64,000 bases of DNA from Lachnospiraceae bacterium (GCA_016286035.1 JAEERY010000034.1:1-64000); one strand, 5' to 3'; shown: positions 35,131-46,769, numbered from the stretch's first letter. Notes: a model not told the origin generated them from the letters alone. A program made the numbers and translations.

Positions 35131-36764
35131 ATGTTATCATCCTCTCTGTTAGCGATATAAACAGTACGTTTTCTTGCCATCTCATCGCTTTCAAGGTATT
35201 CGTCGTAAGTTGTGATCTTATCGATTATGCTGCCGTCGGGCATTATCTCTATGATCCTGTTTGCAGTGGTCTGAACAAACTGATGATCGCGGCATGAAAA
35301 GAGTGCGACACCCTTATATTTGATAAGACCGTCGTTAAGTGCCGTGATTGATTCCATATCAAGATGGTTTGTAGGCTCGTCAAGTATGAGACAGTTTGCT
35401 CCCGATATCATCATCTTTGAGAGCATACATCTTACTTTTTCACCACCGGAGAGAACTTTTACCTTTTTGACTCCGTCTTCACCTGCAAAGAGCATTCTTC
35501 CGAGGAAACCTCTTACGTATGTGACATCCTTTACGGGTGAATATCCTGTAAGCCAGTCAACGATCGTATAGTCATTGTCGAATTCCGAACTGTTATCTTT
35601 GGGGAAATATGCCTGTGATGTGGTAACACCCCATTTGTATGATCCGGAATCGGGTTCGATCTCTCCCATGAGTATCTGGAAGAGGGTGGTCTTTGCAAGT
35701 TCATTGCTTCCGACAAAAGCTATCTTATCGTCATGTCCCATGATGAATGAAACATTATCAAGGACTTTTTCACCGTTTATTGTCTTGCTTATGTTTTCAA
35801 TCGTTAGAACTTCATTACCGATCTCTCGGTCAGGCCTAAAATCGATATAAGGATATTTTCTTGAAGAAGGCTTGATCTCATCAAGCTCGATCTTCTCGAG
35901 AGCTCTTTTTCTTGATGTAGCCTGTTTTGACTTGGAAGCGTTTGCAGAGAAGCGGGAGATGAATTCCTGCAATTCCTTGATCTTTTCTTCCTTCTTCTTG
36001 TTTGCTTCCTTCATCTGTTTGATAAGAAGCTGACTTGACTCGTACCAGAAATCATAGTTACCTGCATAGAGTTGGATCTTGCCATAATCTATGTCTGCCG
36101 TATGAGTACATACTTTATTAAGGAAATATCTGTCATGGCTGACAACTATTACCGTATTTTCGAAGTTTATAAGGAATTCCTCAAGCCAGGCGATAGCATC
36201 CAGATCAAGGTGGTTTGTAGGCTCATCCAGAAGAAGGATATCCGGGTTTCCGAAAAGTGCTTTCGCAAGTAAAACCTTGACTTTCTGATTACCGTCAAGA
36301 TCCCTCATCTGGCTGTAATGAAACTCGGTATCTATGCCAAGTCCGTTTAAGAGCATAGCGGCATTTGATTCAGCTTCCCAGCCGTCCATCTCGGCAAATT
36401 CAGCTTCGAGTTCACTTGCATGGATCCCATCCTCGTCAGAGAAATCCTCCTTTGCGTAGATCGCATCCTTTTCCTTCATGATCTCATAAAGACGCTTGTT
36501 GCCCAGAATAACGGTATCCATTACTGAATAATCGTCATATTTGAAGTGATCCTGTTCAAGAACCGACATACGCTGGCCCGGAGTGATAGCGATATCACCG
36601 TTTGTTGTCTCCAGTTCGCCTGACAGTATTTTTAAGAATGTTGATTTACCGGCACCGTTTGCACCGATAAGTCCGTAGCAATTTCCTTCCGTGAATTTAA
36701 TATTTACATCTTCAAAAAGAGCTTTTTTGCCGAATCGAAGAGTAACATTGTTTGCACTTATCAT
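35127..36764 (-). CDS. ABC-F family translation factor, YbiT-like
   Basis: The 545-residue protein has two ABC domains and no membrane part. The first has GLIGANGAGKSTFLK, and a linker with RFSANASKSKQATSRKRA typical of YbiT-type ABC-F. The second domain has an altered P-loop, VGSNELAKTTLF, where GxxGxGK is lost, and an altered switch, SCRDHQF instead of SHDxxF. Its signature LSGGEKVRCML and Walker B LILDEPTNHLD are intact. ABC-F proteins bind the ribosomal E site and rescue or protect stalled ribosomes. It is the first gene of a minus-strand operon. A GGAAAG lies ahead of the ATG. Confidence 0.9.
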   Translation of the reverse strand: MISANNVTLRFGKKALFEDVNIKFTEGNCYGLIGANGAGKSTFLKILSGELETTNGDIAITPGQRMSVLEQDHFKYDDYSVMDTVILGNKRLYEIMKEKDAIYAKEDFSDEDGIHASELEAEFAEMDGWEAESNAAMLLNGLGIDTEFHYSQMRDLDGNQKVKVLLAKALFGNPDILLLDEPTNHLDLDAIAWLEEFLINFENTVIVVSHDRYFLNKVCTHTADIDYGKIQLYAGNYDFWYESSQLLIKQMKEANKKKEEKIKELQEFISRFSANASKSKQATSRKRALEKIELDEIKPSSRKYPYIDFRPDREIGNEVLTIENISKTINGEKVLDNVSFIMGHDDKIAFVGSNELAKTTLFQILMGEIEPDSGSYKWGVTTSQAYFPKDNSSEFDNDYTIVDWLTGYSPVKDVTYVRGFLGRMLFAGEDGVKKVKVLSGGEKVRCMLSKMMISGANCLILDEPTNHLDMESITALNDGLIKYKGVALFSCRDHQFVQTTANRIIEIMPDGSIIDKITTYDEYLESDEMARKRTVYIANREDDNI

Positions 36765-36811
36765 AATATCTTTCCTTTTCTTATTTATATGTTTACCCGT
36801 TAACCTTCATT

Positions 36812-36840
36812 ATTCTATATAAAGAACGCTCAAAATGCAA
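36812..36840 (-). promoter_or_regulatory. Promoter of the ABC-F/PHP/HAD operon
   Basis: Read on the minus strand, TTGCAT (36840-36835) is 17 bases from TAGAAT (36817-36812). Confidence 0.65.
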
Positions 36841-36932
36841 GGAACTCATGATATTTGAACAGAATAATCACATAAAATATTTATTCGTCAGAATCGATTT
36901 GTGGAATTATTGTGAAAATTTACGAAAAATAC

Positions 36933-36961
36933 TTTCAAATTGTAAAAACATTTAGTAAAAT
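36933..36961 (+). promoter_or_regulatory. Weak promoter candidate for the chemoreceptor gene
   Basis: TTTCAA (36933-36938) is 17 bases from TAAAAT (36956-36961). The 66-base leader holds an imperfect hairpin around 36985-37007. The motif is weak. Confidence 0.4.
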
Positions 36962-37027
36962 AGTTAAAAATGTAAGTGATTTCACCATCTGTTGTTAACA
37001 GGTGGGGGCTCACGGGGAGGTATTTCT

Positions 37028-38491
37028 ATGGATTTTGAGAGAATCAGACAGAACAAGACTGCCATCAAACTGTTCAATATTTTGGGCTTTTTGATAATAA
37101 TATTGAATATTGTGGCAGCGATACTGAAAAGTGAAAGATGGGACAGAGCGATCATCTTCAGTGTTATCATGCTGATAACGATAATAGTGATCGCCGTGAT
37201 CTCAAACAACAAGAGAGATGCCATTGCGATAAGATATGCGATGATGATCTCTTTTTTGTTCTTCTATCTTGGGATAGTCGTAACTTCTTCGATACAGATG
37301 ATATTTGTCTGTGTCCTGCCGGCTTTAGCGCTTACGGTAGTTTTCAATGACCCTAAATTCACCGTAACTTATACGATCGCGGCAGAGGTGATAAACATTT
37401 TCTCTGTCATATACAGAATGGCTGTGGTAAAAGACGGATATATAACTACCGATTATGCCATTGTGCAGATCCTTTTTATCGGTCTTACCGGCTTTATCTG
37501 CTGTATGTCAACAAAATTTGTATCCGATATCAATAAAGAAAAGATGAATATCGTATACAGAGAAGAAGAAAGACAGAGAGAAAACTCTGAGAAGCTAATG
37601 GATATCGGACATACGATGTCGACTGGTATCGAGGAAAGCGTTCTTAAGATGAATGCACTCAGATCTTCTATAGGCGAGACACAAAACAGCATGGCGCAGA
37701 TCACAAACGGAATAAATGATACAGCCAATTCTGTTCAGGACCAGCTTGAAATGACAGGCAATATACAAGAACAGATCAAACTGGTAACTCAAACGTCGGA
37801 TGCGATAACAGATTCTGTCGAGAGCTCGACAAGGATAATAGATGAGAGCATGAGTATCATGAATGTGATGCTTAAAGATGTTGAAGCTTCCGAGGTAGCC
37901 GGTCAGGATGTAAAGTCATCGCTTGCTTTACTTGAAGAAAACACAAAGTCAATGAAGCAGATAGTATCCATGATCAATGAGGTTGCGGATCAGACATCCT
38001 TACTTGCTTTAAATGCTTCTATAGAGGCTGCAAGAGCAGGAGAGGCCGGAAGAGGTTTTGCAGTTGTTGCGGGTGAGGTAAATAATCTGTCGGTTCAGAC
38101 TCAGAATGCTACAACAGAGATTTCGAGTCTTATAGATGAGATATCCGAACAGGTAAGATCAGTTGTTGAAAAAACAGGCATCCTGCTTGATAACAACGAA
38201 AGACAGAGTGAAAGTGCATCGGCTACAAGCAAGAAACTTGTTGAGATCCAAAACTGCAGCAAAGAGATAGATACAAATTCAGATGGACTCAGTGAGGCTG
38301 TTAAAGCCCTTGAACAGGCAAATAATGTTATAGTTAACAATATCAGCAATGTTTCTGCTGTTTCACAGGAGGTGGCAGCACAGGCGAGTGCTTCATATGA
38401 GGAAGCAAATAAAAACCTTGCTGTGGTTGATGATATGATGGAGATCGTAAACAGACTAAATGAATCGGCAGAGATTCTTAATAACATCTGA
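37028..38491 (+). CDS. Methyl-accepting chemotaxis-like protein with multi-helix membrane sensor
   Basis: The start at 37028 has GGGGAGG six to eight bases upstream, and the frame extends 12 codons further without a better site. The 487-residue protein has about six membrane helices in residues 15-185 with short loops, so there is no large outside domain. The cytoplasmic part is a coiled coil with the tip [27 protein letters not shown], shown in part, the signature of chemoreceptor signalling domains. There is no HAMP domain. It should signal to CheA/CheW, yet no che genes are nearby. It is followed by a terminator. Confidence 0.9.
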   Translation: MDFERIRQNKTAIKLFNILGFLIIILNIVAAILKSERWDRAIIFSVIMLITIIVIAVISNNKRDAIAIRYAMMISFLFFYLGIVVTSSIQMIFVCVLPALALTVVFNDPKFTVTYTIAAEVINIFSVIYRMAVVKDGYITTDYAIVQILFIGLTGFICCMSTKFVSDINKEKMNIVYREEERQRENSEKLMDIGHTMSTGIEESVLKMNALRSSIGETQNSMAQITNGINDTANSVQDQLEMTGNIQEQIKLVTQTSDAITDSVESSTRIIDESMSIMNVMLKDVEASEVAGQDVKSSLALLEENTKSMKQIVSMINEVADQTSLLALNASIEAARAGEAGRGFAVVAGEVNNLSVQTQNATTEISSLIDEISEQVRSVVEKTGILLDNNERQSESASATSKKLVEIQNCSKEIDTNSDGLSEAVKALEQANNVIVNNISNVSAVSQEVAAQASASYEEANKNLAVVDDMMEIVNRLNESAEILNNI

Positions 38492-38513
38492 TGATAGATA
38501 TTTAAATGAGAGT

Positions 38514-38548
38514 AAAAGGCCTGAAGATGATGCTTCCGGCCTTTTTTA
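38514..38548 (+). terminator. Intrinsic terminator after the chemoreceptor gene
   Basis: A stem of AAAAGGCC plus GAAG, with the matching CTTC plus GGCCTTTT arm and two opposed bulges, runs into six T. Confidence 0.85.
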
Positions 38549-38601
38549 CGTATATGAGGCGCGAAAAGTATAAAAAAAAAATAAAAAAGCATTACATATA
38601 G

Positions 38602-38629
38602 TTGAAATATTTTTTTCATTCATTAAAAT
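38602..38629 (+). promoter_or_regulatory. Promoter of groESL
   Basis: TTGAAA (38602-38607) is 16 bases from TAAAAT (38624-38629). The groES start is 36 bases on. No CIRCE element (TTAGCACTC-N9-GAGTGCTAA) is present between 38492 and 38664. Confidence 0.6.
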
Positions 38630-38664
38630 ATCTTTTTAGAGTAATAACAAAGGAGGCTATTATC

Positions 38665-40598
<1,934 letters not shown>

Positions 40599-40620
40599 TA
40601 TCGTACGAATAAGAATTTAT

Positions 40621-40660
40621 AAGGCGTTCGGCTTAAAAAAGTCGGATGCCTTATTTTTTT
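40621..40660 (+). terminator. Intrinsic terminator after groEL
   Basis: A 14-bp stem (40621-40634 with 40639-40652, three G-U pairs) with a 4-base loop is followed by an A and seven T. Confidence 0.9.
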
Positions 40661-40672
40661 TACAAAAAAGTA

Positions 40673-40701
40673 TTGACATCAATCTGTTATAGGTGTATAT
40701 A
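40673..40701 (+). promoter_or_regulatory. Promoter of the GntR-ABC operon
   Basis: A perfect -35 TTGACA (40673-40678) is 17 bases from TATATA (40696-40701). The leader to the GntR start is about 40 bases. Confidence 0.85.
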
Positions 40702-40705
40702 TAAC
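40686..40705 (+). promoter_or_regulatory. Candidate GntR operator overlapping the -10 box
   Basis: An inverted repeat GTTATA-N8-TATAAC (40686-40691 with 40700-40705) straddles the -10 hexamer. Its place fits autorepression by the GntR-family protein that follows. Confidence 0.55.
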
Positions 40706-40750
40706 ACATAAACAGATAACAACCAACATTTACACGTGTGAGGTGATGAT

Positions 40751-41134
40751 ATGCAACTGTCTCAGAATTCGGGTATACCGATATATCAGCAGATTGCTGA
40801 TTCTTTCAAAACAGACATACTTACCGGAAAATTCAAACAGGGAGAGTACCTTCCTTCAATAAGAGGTCTTGCAAAGGACTTGAAGATAAGTGTTATCACG
40901 ACAATGAAAGCCTATGAACAGCTTGAAGAAGAAGGTCTGGTAACTGCCGCACAGGGCAAAGGATACTATGTAAATGCTCAAAACAGCGAGATGCTTAAAG
41001 AGCAGCATTTAAGAAAAGTGGAAGAAGCATTGACCGATGCCATAAACTCAGCTAATATAGCAGGACTTTCCGAAAAAGAACTTACCGAGATGTTAAAGGC
41101 TTTATATGAATTTTCAAGGGAAGAAGAAAGATAA
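40751..41134 (+). CDS. GntR family (YtrA-like) transcriptional regulator
   Basis: The 127-residue protein has an N-terminal winged helix with IYQQIADSFKTDILTGKFKQGEYLPSIRGLA (shown in part) and DLKISVITTMKAYEQLEEEGL, the GntR signature. The C-terminal part is short (about 45 residues) and helical, as in the YtrA subfamily, which regulates ABC transporters in Bacillus. It is 15 bases upstream of the ABC ATPase gene. Ribosome binding site GAGGTGATG precedes ATG 40751. It likely represses its own operon through the inverted repeat in its promoter. Confidence 0.9.
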   Translation: MQLSQNSGIPIYQQIADSFKTDILTGKFKQGEYLPSIRGLAKDLKISVITTMKAYEQLEEEGLVTAAQGKGYYVNAQNSEMLKEQHLRKVEEALTDAINSANIAGLSEKELTEMLKALYEFSREEER

Positions 41135-41149
41135 GAGGAGGAGAAAAAC

Positions 41150-42061
41150 ATGGAATTCACCAGTGTTATAAAGGGAAAAGACTTAAAGAAAAGATACAGT
41201 AATTTTGAACTTGACATACCGGAACTTAAGATACCTCAGGGCCTGGCTACGGCACTTATAGGCGAGAACGGTGCAGGAAAGACAACGCTTCTAAATATGC
41301 TTTCCGGAACAAGACTTGATTTTGAAGGCGAACTTACATTTTTTGACAAATATTCAAATAATGAAAAAGAAAAAAACGAAAAGATCAAGAACAGAATAGG
41401 ATATACGGGCCCCGGAAGATATTACCTTCCAAACTGGAGCGTAAAAGATATCGAAGTAATAAGTGAAACGATATTTGATGATTTTGATACAAAGGAATTC
41501 GAAAGACTCTGTGAAGAGCTTGCACTTTTTGGAGACGGAAAACCCGACTGGAGCAAAAAGAACGGTGATCTTTCCGACGGAACCAAGATGAAGCTTATGC
41601 TTGCAGGAGCACTTGCAAGAAAGACCGATCTGTTGATAATGGATGAGCCTGCATCTCCGCTCGATCCTCTGATGAGAGATGTGTTATGCAGGCTGATAGG
41701 CGAATATATAAGTAACGGTGACGGAAAACATACCGTATTCTTCTCAACACACAATATATCGGATATGGAGATGATCACTGATTATGCAATGATCATGGAA
41801 CACGGAAATATAGTTGAAGAAGGATATGTTGAAGAATTAAAAGAAAAGTATGTTCTTGTAAAAGGGGATGCAGGTGACACAGATCTTGCAAAGGAGATTC
41901 TTTACTCAATTAGCGTTAATCCATATGGCTTTGAGGGAATATGTCTTGCGCAGGATCTGGATAAGCTTGCAGGGATGAATGTGACTAAGGAAACACCTTC
42001 GCTTTATCAGATAAGTGTTGCAGTCATGAAAAACAACACTAAGATCAAATGTATGGTTTAA
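41150..42061 (+). CDS. ABC transporter ATP-binding protein
   Basis: The 303-residue protein has Walker A GENGAGKTTLLN, a signature LSDGTKMKLML (LSGGQ altered to LSDGT) and Walker B LLIMDEPASPLDP with H-switch STHNISD. It is the ATPase of the GntR-linked transporter. The C-terminal 80 residues are not standard and may be a regulatory tail. Two membrane proteins follow. Confidence 0.92.
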   Translation: MEFTSVIKGKDLKKRYSNFELDIPELKIPQGLATALIGENGAGKTTLLNMLSGTRLDFEGELTFFDKYSNNEKEKNEKIKNRIGYTGPGRYYLPNWSVKDIEVISETIFDDFDTKEFERLCEELALFGDGKPDWSKKNGDLSDGTKMKLMLAGALARKTDLLIMDEPASPLDPLMRDVLCRLIGEYISNGDGKHTVFFSTHNISDMEMITDYAMIMEHGNIVEEGYVEELKEKYVLVKGDAGDTDLAKEILYSISVNPYGFEGICLAQDLDKLAGMNVTKETPSLYQISVAVMKNNTKIKCMV

Positions 42062-42086
42062 AGCCTTTAAGGGGAGGAACACTGAG

Positions 42087-42701
42087 ATGTTCAAGATATA
42101 CAGGGCGATAATGGGAAGCAAATATTTTATTGCCGTAAATGTTATCATTCCGATATTGATGATCATAATAGGACTGATAAATGATGTACATTATAACGAT
42201 ATGATATCCATATGGTGCTTTTGCGCTGCATGTCTTATTGAGATCGCAAGCGAATACTTCGGACTCGGACCGATATACAGAAAACGCTCGTTTGGAATGA
42301 ATTATCTGAAAACTGCTTACGGCGGAATGGATTTCTTCAGAAAAGCGATAATAATCGACAGCATCTTAAGGGCTGTAAGATGTCTGGTATATATAATCCT
42401 TCCTGCAATGATAGTGGTCGAACCTTCGGATTATAAAAGAGCGATAACTGCGGGACTGATACTAAGCTGGGTTTCGGTATGGTCTGTCAACCTGACAAGA
42501 TATATCTCGATATTTTCATTTATGTTTATTTCAAATATACCTTTTATGGTGCCGGCAGGAACAATGTATGCTGTTGCCAGAATGATACCGGGTACAGCAA
42601 ATGTCATATGTTTTATTTCGATAATTCTGCTGATAACGGGATTTGTTTTCTCAAACTGGCTGATAAGAAAAAAGATTAACGATTCATATAAAGACATATA
42701 A
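42087..42701 (+). CDS. ABC transporter membrane protein, first
   Basis: The 204-residue protein has about six membrane helices and few charged residues. There is no recognisable family motif, but the place after a GntR regulator and ABC ATPase, as in ytr-type operons, indicates a transporter permease subunit. GGGGAGGAAC lies ahead of the ATG at 42087. It is followed 31 bases on by a similar protein. Confidence 0.75.
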   Translation: MFKIYRAIMGSKYFIAVNVIIPILMIIIGLINDVHYNDMISIWCFCAACLIEIASEYFGLGPIYRKRSFGMNYLKTAYGGMDFFRKAIIIDSILRAVRCLVYIILPAMIVVEPSDYKRAITAGLILSWVSVWSVNLTRYISIFSFMFISNIPFMVPAGTMYAVARMIPGTANVICFISIILLITGFVFSNWLIRKKINDSYKDI

Positions 42702-42732
42702 GTAGCAAGAATTGATGAAAAGAGGGGCGGAT

Positions 42733-43383
42733 ATGAAAGAATATATTAAACTTATAAAACTTTGCAAATACGGTTTCAGATTTAAATTGAATCTCATATG
42801 TTTCATTCTGTTTTTTGCAATAGGACTTCTGCTTGAGGTCACATCGGGCGGACAGAATGTCTTGGGTTCGATATACATAGTACTGTGCAGTATGTACATG
42901 TATCAGTTCTTTATATCTCTTTCACTCACAGACATGGTTCAGTCATCAGGACTAAAATATAAGCTGAATGTAAATCTGCCGGTTATCGCAAATGTGTTAT
43001 TCTGTTTTATATTTTATACATTTGTGGTGATACACAGATACAGTATTGTGAAAGCCTATCCTTCAATGGAAAGCAACATGGTAACTGCTTTACTGGTAAC
43101 TGCCGTATTTATAATCATTCTTTTCCTTTATACGGCTTTTGCATATAAGTACTTTATAATATCCGTAATAATGTTCACCATAACATTTGGTATAACAATG
43201 GGAATAGTAGGATACGATATGTCGGCATATGATCATGTTTTATCATACAAAGGCGCAGTTATCATAGGTTATGCAGCTGTAATAATAGGCGGAGCCTTAG
43301 AATATATAATCTCCAGAACGCTATATAACAAGCCTTTGTCGGAAAGAGCGTTCAGAGGTGTGTTTAAATCACAGATAGATTAA
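42733..43383 (+). CDS. ABC transporter membrane protein, second
   Basis: The start at 42733 has AGAGGGG five bases upstream, while an earlier frame start at 42712 or 42715 has none. The 216-residue protein has six predicted membrane helices (FRFKLNLICFILFFAIGLL and later stretches, cited in part). It is probably the second permease half. Substrate unknown. It ends the GntR operon before the hybrid kinase. Confidence 0.72.
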   Translation: MKEYIKLIKLCKYGFRFKLNLICFILFFAIGLLLEVTSGGQNVLGSIYIVLCSMYMYQFFISLSLTDMVQSSGLKYKLNVNLPVIANVLFCFIFYTFVVIHRYSIVKAYPSMESNMVTALLVTAVFIIILFLYTAFAYKYFIISVIMFTITFGITMGIVGYDMSAYDHVLSYKGAVIIGYAAVIIGGALEYIISRTLYNKPLSERAFRGVFKSQID

Positions 43384-43389
43384 TGATTC

Positions 43390-43418
43390 TCGACATAACA
43401 CTATATTTCTGTTATCAT
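43390..43418 (+). promoter_or_regulatory. Promoter of the second hybrid kinase gene
   Basis: TCGACA (43390-43395) is 17 bases from TATCAT (43413-43418). GCAAGGAG and GTG 43457 follow. Confidence 0.55.
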
Positions 43419-43456
43419 CAGATGTGAAGGGATAAGGGTAGCAAGGAGTATTATAA

Positions 43457-46291
43457 GTGGTAGAGAATAATCATTCTGAATTTAAATCAGAAAAAAGACT
43501 GCAGGATGTCATCGTGACATGTTCTAAAGCAGTCTTTTTTGCGTTCTTAACATTTACGTTTGCATGCATAATCTATTATCACGTAATGGATAAAGCAAAA
43601 GGGATAGCTGTTGACGAACCGAGGTTCATAGAAGAGTGGACTGTAATAGATGATAACGGCAATACATTTAAAACGAGAAGAGAGTTTATCGCAGACAGGC
43701 GTTATAACGCACAGTATAGCATTATTTCCTATCTGCCTGATGACATCAAAGATAACGATGTCTTAACTTACGGTGCATGCAAGGATTATACGATTTATAT
43801 TAACGGAGAGGTCAGAGCAAGTTTCAAAGAATCCGAAGATATGATCATGCCTGGAGGTGCCGTAAAGACATATTACAGAACACTGGAACTGAGACCTGAA
43901 GATTCCGGTGCCGAAATCCGCATGGACAGGATATCGGTGACGAGGCATCCGGAGATAGTACCTACAACATTTGTATCAAGTCTTGGCGGCTTTTACTATG
44001 AGATGATGAAAAACTACGGACTGTCATTCTTTATGTCCCTTGTTCTTTTAATGTTCTCTTTTGCAGTCATACTGGTCGCAGTAGTATTTATAATAAAGAA
44101 CAGACGAATGATAAATATGTTCTATGGTGCATTCGGTATATTTATCGTCGCCTGCTGGCTCGTTACAAATTCATATATCTATCCTATAGCATTCGGACAT
44201 TTCCATATAGACGGCATATCAAACTATATGTTCTGCCTAATGCTGCCGTTTTGTCTGATATTCTATATTGATATGATACAGAATCAGAGATTCAGAAAGG
44301 CAATGGCGGTCCTTCTTGTTATCTCAAGCGTAGATGCTCTTTTATGGACGATACTGCATCTTACGGAAACTTTTTCATACAGTCTGGCTCTGCCGTATAT
44401 CAATCTTATACTGGGCGTTATCGTGCTTGCGGGTTTTGTGATCCTGCTGATAGATCTTAAGAGAGGCCATCTGCATGAATATATATATACTGCTGTAGGC
44501 CTTACAGGTTTTATGGTACTTTGCGTTCTTGAGATCGTGATGGTGCTGTTTTTCAAGCTGAAAAACGATTCCATACCAATGCTTTTAGGCCTTATCTTTA
44601 TGCTTGCTCTTGTAGTTATCCAGCAGGTGGATGATCTTAAGAAGATAAATGAGGAAAAGCAGAGAGCGGTAGACATGTCCAATGCAAAAACACGCTTCCT
44701 TGCGAGCATGTCACATGAGATAAGAACTCCGATAAATTCCATTCTCGGAATGAATGAGATGATATTAAGAGAGAACAAGGATGAGACTATCGGAAGATAT
44801 GCAAGAAGCGTAAGAAGTTCAGGAAAGATGCTACTTACACTTGTTAACGATGTTCTTGATTTCTCCAAGATCGAAGCAGGAAAAGTTGAGATCAACAAGA
44901 CTAATTATTCGCTTTCAAGATTACTCAGTGAGATAATGCCTCTTATTAGAGAAAGATCCGATGATAAGAGTCTTGATTTTGTTACAAAGATAGTAGGCGA
45001 GATCCCTGATGGTCAGTATTCAGATGAATTCAGGATCAAACAGATCCTTATAAACATAATAAACAATGCGGTGAAGTATACAGATGAAGGAAGGGTCATA
45101 CTTACGGTTTCAGGTAAATACAGATCTGAAGATATATTCGAACTAAACCTTGATGTAACCGATACAGGAAGAGGAATAAAAAAAGAGGAACTGTCCAACC
45201 TGTTCGATGCTTTCTCCAGAGCTGATATAGGAAAGAACAGGAATATCGAAGGAACGGGCCTGGGTCTTGCCATTGTCAAAAGTGTTGTTGACACTTTGGG
45301 TGGTTCTATAGATGTAGAGAGTGAATACGGAAAAGGTTCAAAGTTTACTGTAATGCTGCCTGTAAAGGTATATGACAAAACACCCGTAAAAGAAGATTTT
45401 GAAACGGGCTACAGTAAAAACGATGTCCAGGAGGACAGCTGTGAATTCAGTGCTCCCGAAGCAAAGGTCCTTGCTGTAGATGATAACCATTCAAATCTTA
45501 CTATTGTCAAACTGTTCTTAAAGAGAACCGGAATAGTACCCGATCTTTGCTCTAACGGTGATGATGCGATAATAAAATGCAGGGAAAAGAAATATGATCT
45601 TATACTTCTTGACCATATGATGCCAAAGCCTGACGGTGTTGAGACACTTAAGATAATAAAGAAAGATAAGGAATCGCTAAACAGGGATACAACGGCAATA
45701 GTACTTACCGCCAATGCGCTTGCGGGAAGCAGACAGATGTATATAGATGCAGGATTTGCCGATTATCTGACCAAGCCTGTTGAAGCCAGAGTGCTCGAGA
45801 ATACGATAAAACAATATCTTCCGAAAGATAAGATCCTTGATCTGAAGAGTGTCAGGGATGAAGAGAATCCGGATGATTTTATTGAGGAATTTTTGCCCGA
45901 TGATACTAAAGCATCAGATTCTGATATATCGCTAAGAGAAAGACTCTCCGATATAGAAGGAATGGATTATGAAGTTGCACTTACTCATGCCGCACATGAT
46001 GATGAGGTTTTAAAAGACATTCTTACAAGCATCGTAGATGAGAGTGCTGACAGAGTGAACCGTATGAAGGAGTTCGTCAAAAATAGGAAATATGACAGTT
46101 ATGAGATAGATGCACATGCTGTCAAGGGTCTCATGGCCACTATCGGGATACAAAAACTTCATGAGAGGGCAAAACAGCATGAATTCGCGGCAAAGGATAA
46201 AAATTTTGATCTTATAGAGTCTGATGCCGAAGAATTCATTGAAGAATATTTTTCAACATGCGAAAAAATAAAGAAAGCTATTGATTTCTGA
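43457..46291 (+). CDS. Hybrid sensor histidine kinase, 7TM receptor type
   Basis: The 944-residue protein starts at GTG 43457 after AAGGAG. One helix (about 25-43) and an outside domain lead to seven helices (about 190-390), the 7TMR-DISM plan. The inside has HisKA with His420 in SMSHEIRTP, ATPase (GTGLGLAIVKSV), a receiver with Asp719 in LLDHMMPKPDG, and a phosphotransfer domain with His887 in DAHAVKGLM. It is a full phosphorelay in one chain. It stands alone, without a response-regulator gene next to it, so its target is unlinked. Confidence 0.9.
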   Translation: MVENNHSEFKSEKRLQDVIVTCSKAVFFAFLTFTFACIIYYHVMDKAKGIAVDEPRFIEEWTVIDDNGNTFKTRREFIADRRYNAQYSIISYLPDDIKDNDVLTYGACKDYTIYINGEVRASFKESEDMIMPGGAVKTYYRTLELRPEDSGAEIRMDRISVTRHPEIVPTTFVSSLGGFYYEMMKNYGLSFFMSLVLLMFSFAVILVAVVFIIKNRRMINMFYGAFGIFIVACWLVTNSYIYPIAFGHFHIDGISNYMFCLMLPFCLIFYIDMIQNQRFRKAMAVLLVISSVDALLWTILHLTETFSYSLALPYINLILGVIVLAGFVILLIDLKRGHLHEYIYTAVGLTGFMVLCVLEIVMVLFFKLKNDSIPMLLGLIFMLALVVIQQVDDLKKINEEKQRAVDMSNAKTRFLASMSHEIRTPINSILGMNEMILRENKDETIGRYARSVRSSGKMLLTLVNDVLDFSKIEAGKVEINKTNYSLSRLLSEIMPLIRERSDDKSLDFVTKIVGEIPDGQYSDEFRIKQILINIINNAVKYTDEGRVILTVSGKYRSEDIFELNLDVTDTGRGIKKEELSNLFDAFSRADIGKNRNIEGTGLGLAIVKSVVDTLGGSIDVESEYGKGSKFTVMLPVKVYDKTPVKEDFETGYSKNDVQEDSCEFSAPEAKVLAVDDNHSNLTIVKLFLKRTGIVPDLCSNGDDAIIKCREKKYDLILLDHMMPKPDGVETLKIIKKDKESLNRDTTAIVLTANALAGSRQMYIDAGFADYLTKPVEARVLENTIKQYLPKDKILDLKSVRDEENPDDFIEEFLPDDTKASDSDISLRERLSDIEGMDYEVALTHAAHDDEVLKDILTSIVDESADRVNRMKEFVKNRKYDSYEIDAHAVKGLMATIGIQKLHERAKQHEFAAKDKNFDLIESDAEEFIEEYFSTCEKIKKAIDF

Positions 46292-46309
46292 CATTATATA
46301 TGGTAATCT
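46281..46309 (+). promoter_or_regulatory. Promoter candidate for rplS
   Basis: TTGATT (46281-46286) is 17 bases from TAATCT (46304-46309), overlapping the end of the hybrid kinase gene. A leader of about 68 bases follows, in which I see no clear ribosomal-protein leader fold. Confidence 0.5.
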
Positions 46310-46383
46310 ATCATGGTCGCGAAAATAGATGGTCCTCTGTTACTGATGTGATATGAACATCCATACAATAAGGAGATTTAGAA

Positions 46384-46731
46384 ATGAACGAGATTATCAA
46401 AGCTATCGAAGACGAACAGCTCAAAGCTGAAGTACCTGCATTTGAGGTTGGTGACACAGTAAAGGTTCACGGTAAGATCAAGGAAGGTAACAGAGAACGT
46501 ATTCAGATTTTTGAAGGTACTGTTATCAAGATGCAGGGTGGTTCAAACAGAGCTACATTTACTGTACGTAAGACATCTAACGGCGTAGGCGTTGAGAAGA
46601 CATGGCCGCTTCATTCACCCAACGTTGTTAAGGTTGAAGTAGTAAGACACGGTAAAGTAAGACGTGCTAAACTGTTCTACTTAAGAGACAGAGTTGGTAA
46701 GTCAGCTAAGGTTAAAGAAGTTCTTAGATAA
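46384..46731 (+). CDS. rplS: 50S ribosomal protein L19
   Basis: The 115-residue protein has [28 protein letters not shown] and later [15 protein letters not shown], standard for L19, cited in part. It sits at the 30S-50S interface. AAGGAG is ahead of ATG 46384. A terminator follows, separating it from lepB. Confidence 0.98.
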   Translation: MNEIIKAIEDEQLKAEVPAFEVGDTVKVHGKIKEGNRERIQIFEGTVIKMQGGSNRATFTVRKTSNGVGVEKTWPLHSPNVVKVEVVRHGKVRRAKLFYLRDRVGKSAKVKEVLR

Positions 46732-46741
46732 AACGATTGCA

Positions 46742-46769
46742 AAAAAAGGGTCAGAAATGACCCTTTTTT
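46742..46769 (+). terminator. Intrinsic terminator after rplS
   Basis: A 12-bp arm of AAAAAAGGGTCA (46742-46753) pairs with the T-rich arm to 46769 around a GAAA tetraloop. This is a very strong, near-symmetric terminator. Confidence 0.9.

Noticed and set aside
36965..37027. Possible cyclic di-GMP riboswitch in the chemoreceptor leader
   Set aside because: Only a short imperfect hairpin is present; the conserved GEMM sequence elements are missing.
46310..46383. Ribosomal-protein leader before rplS
   Set aside because: No convincing conserved fold could be drawn; a covariance-model search would be needed.
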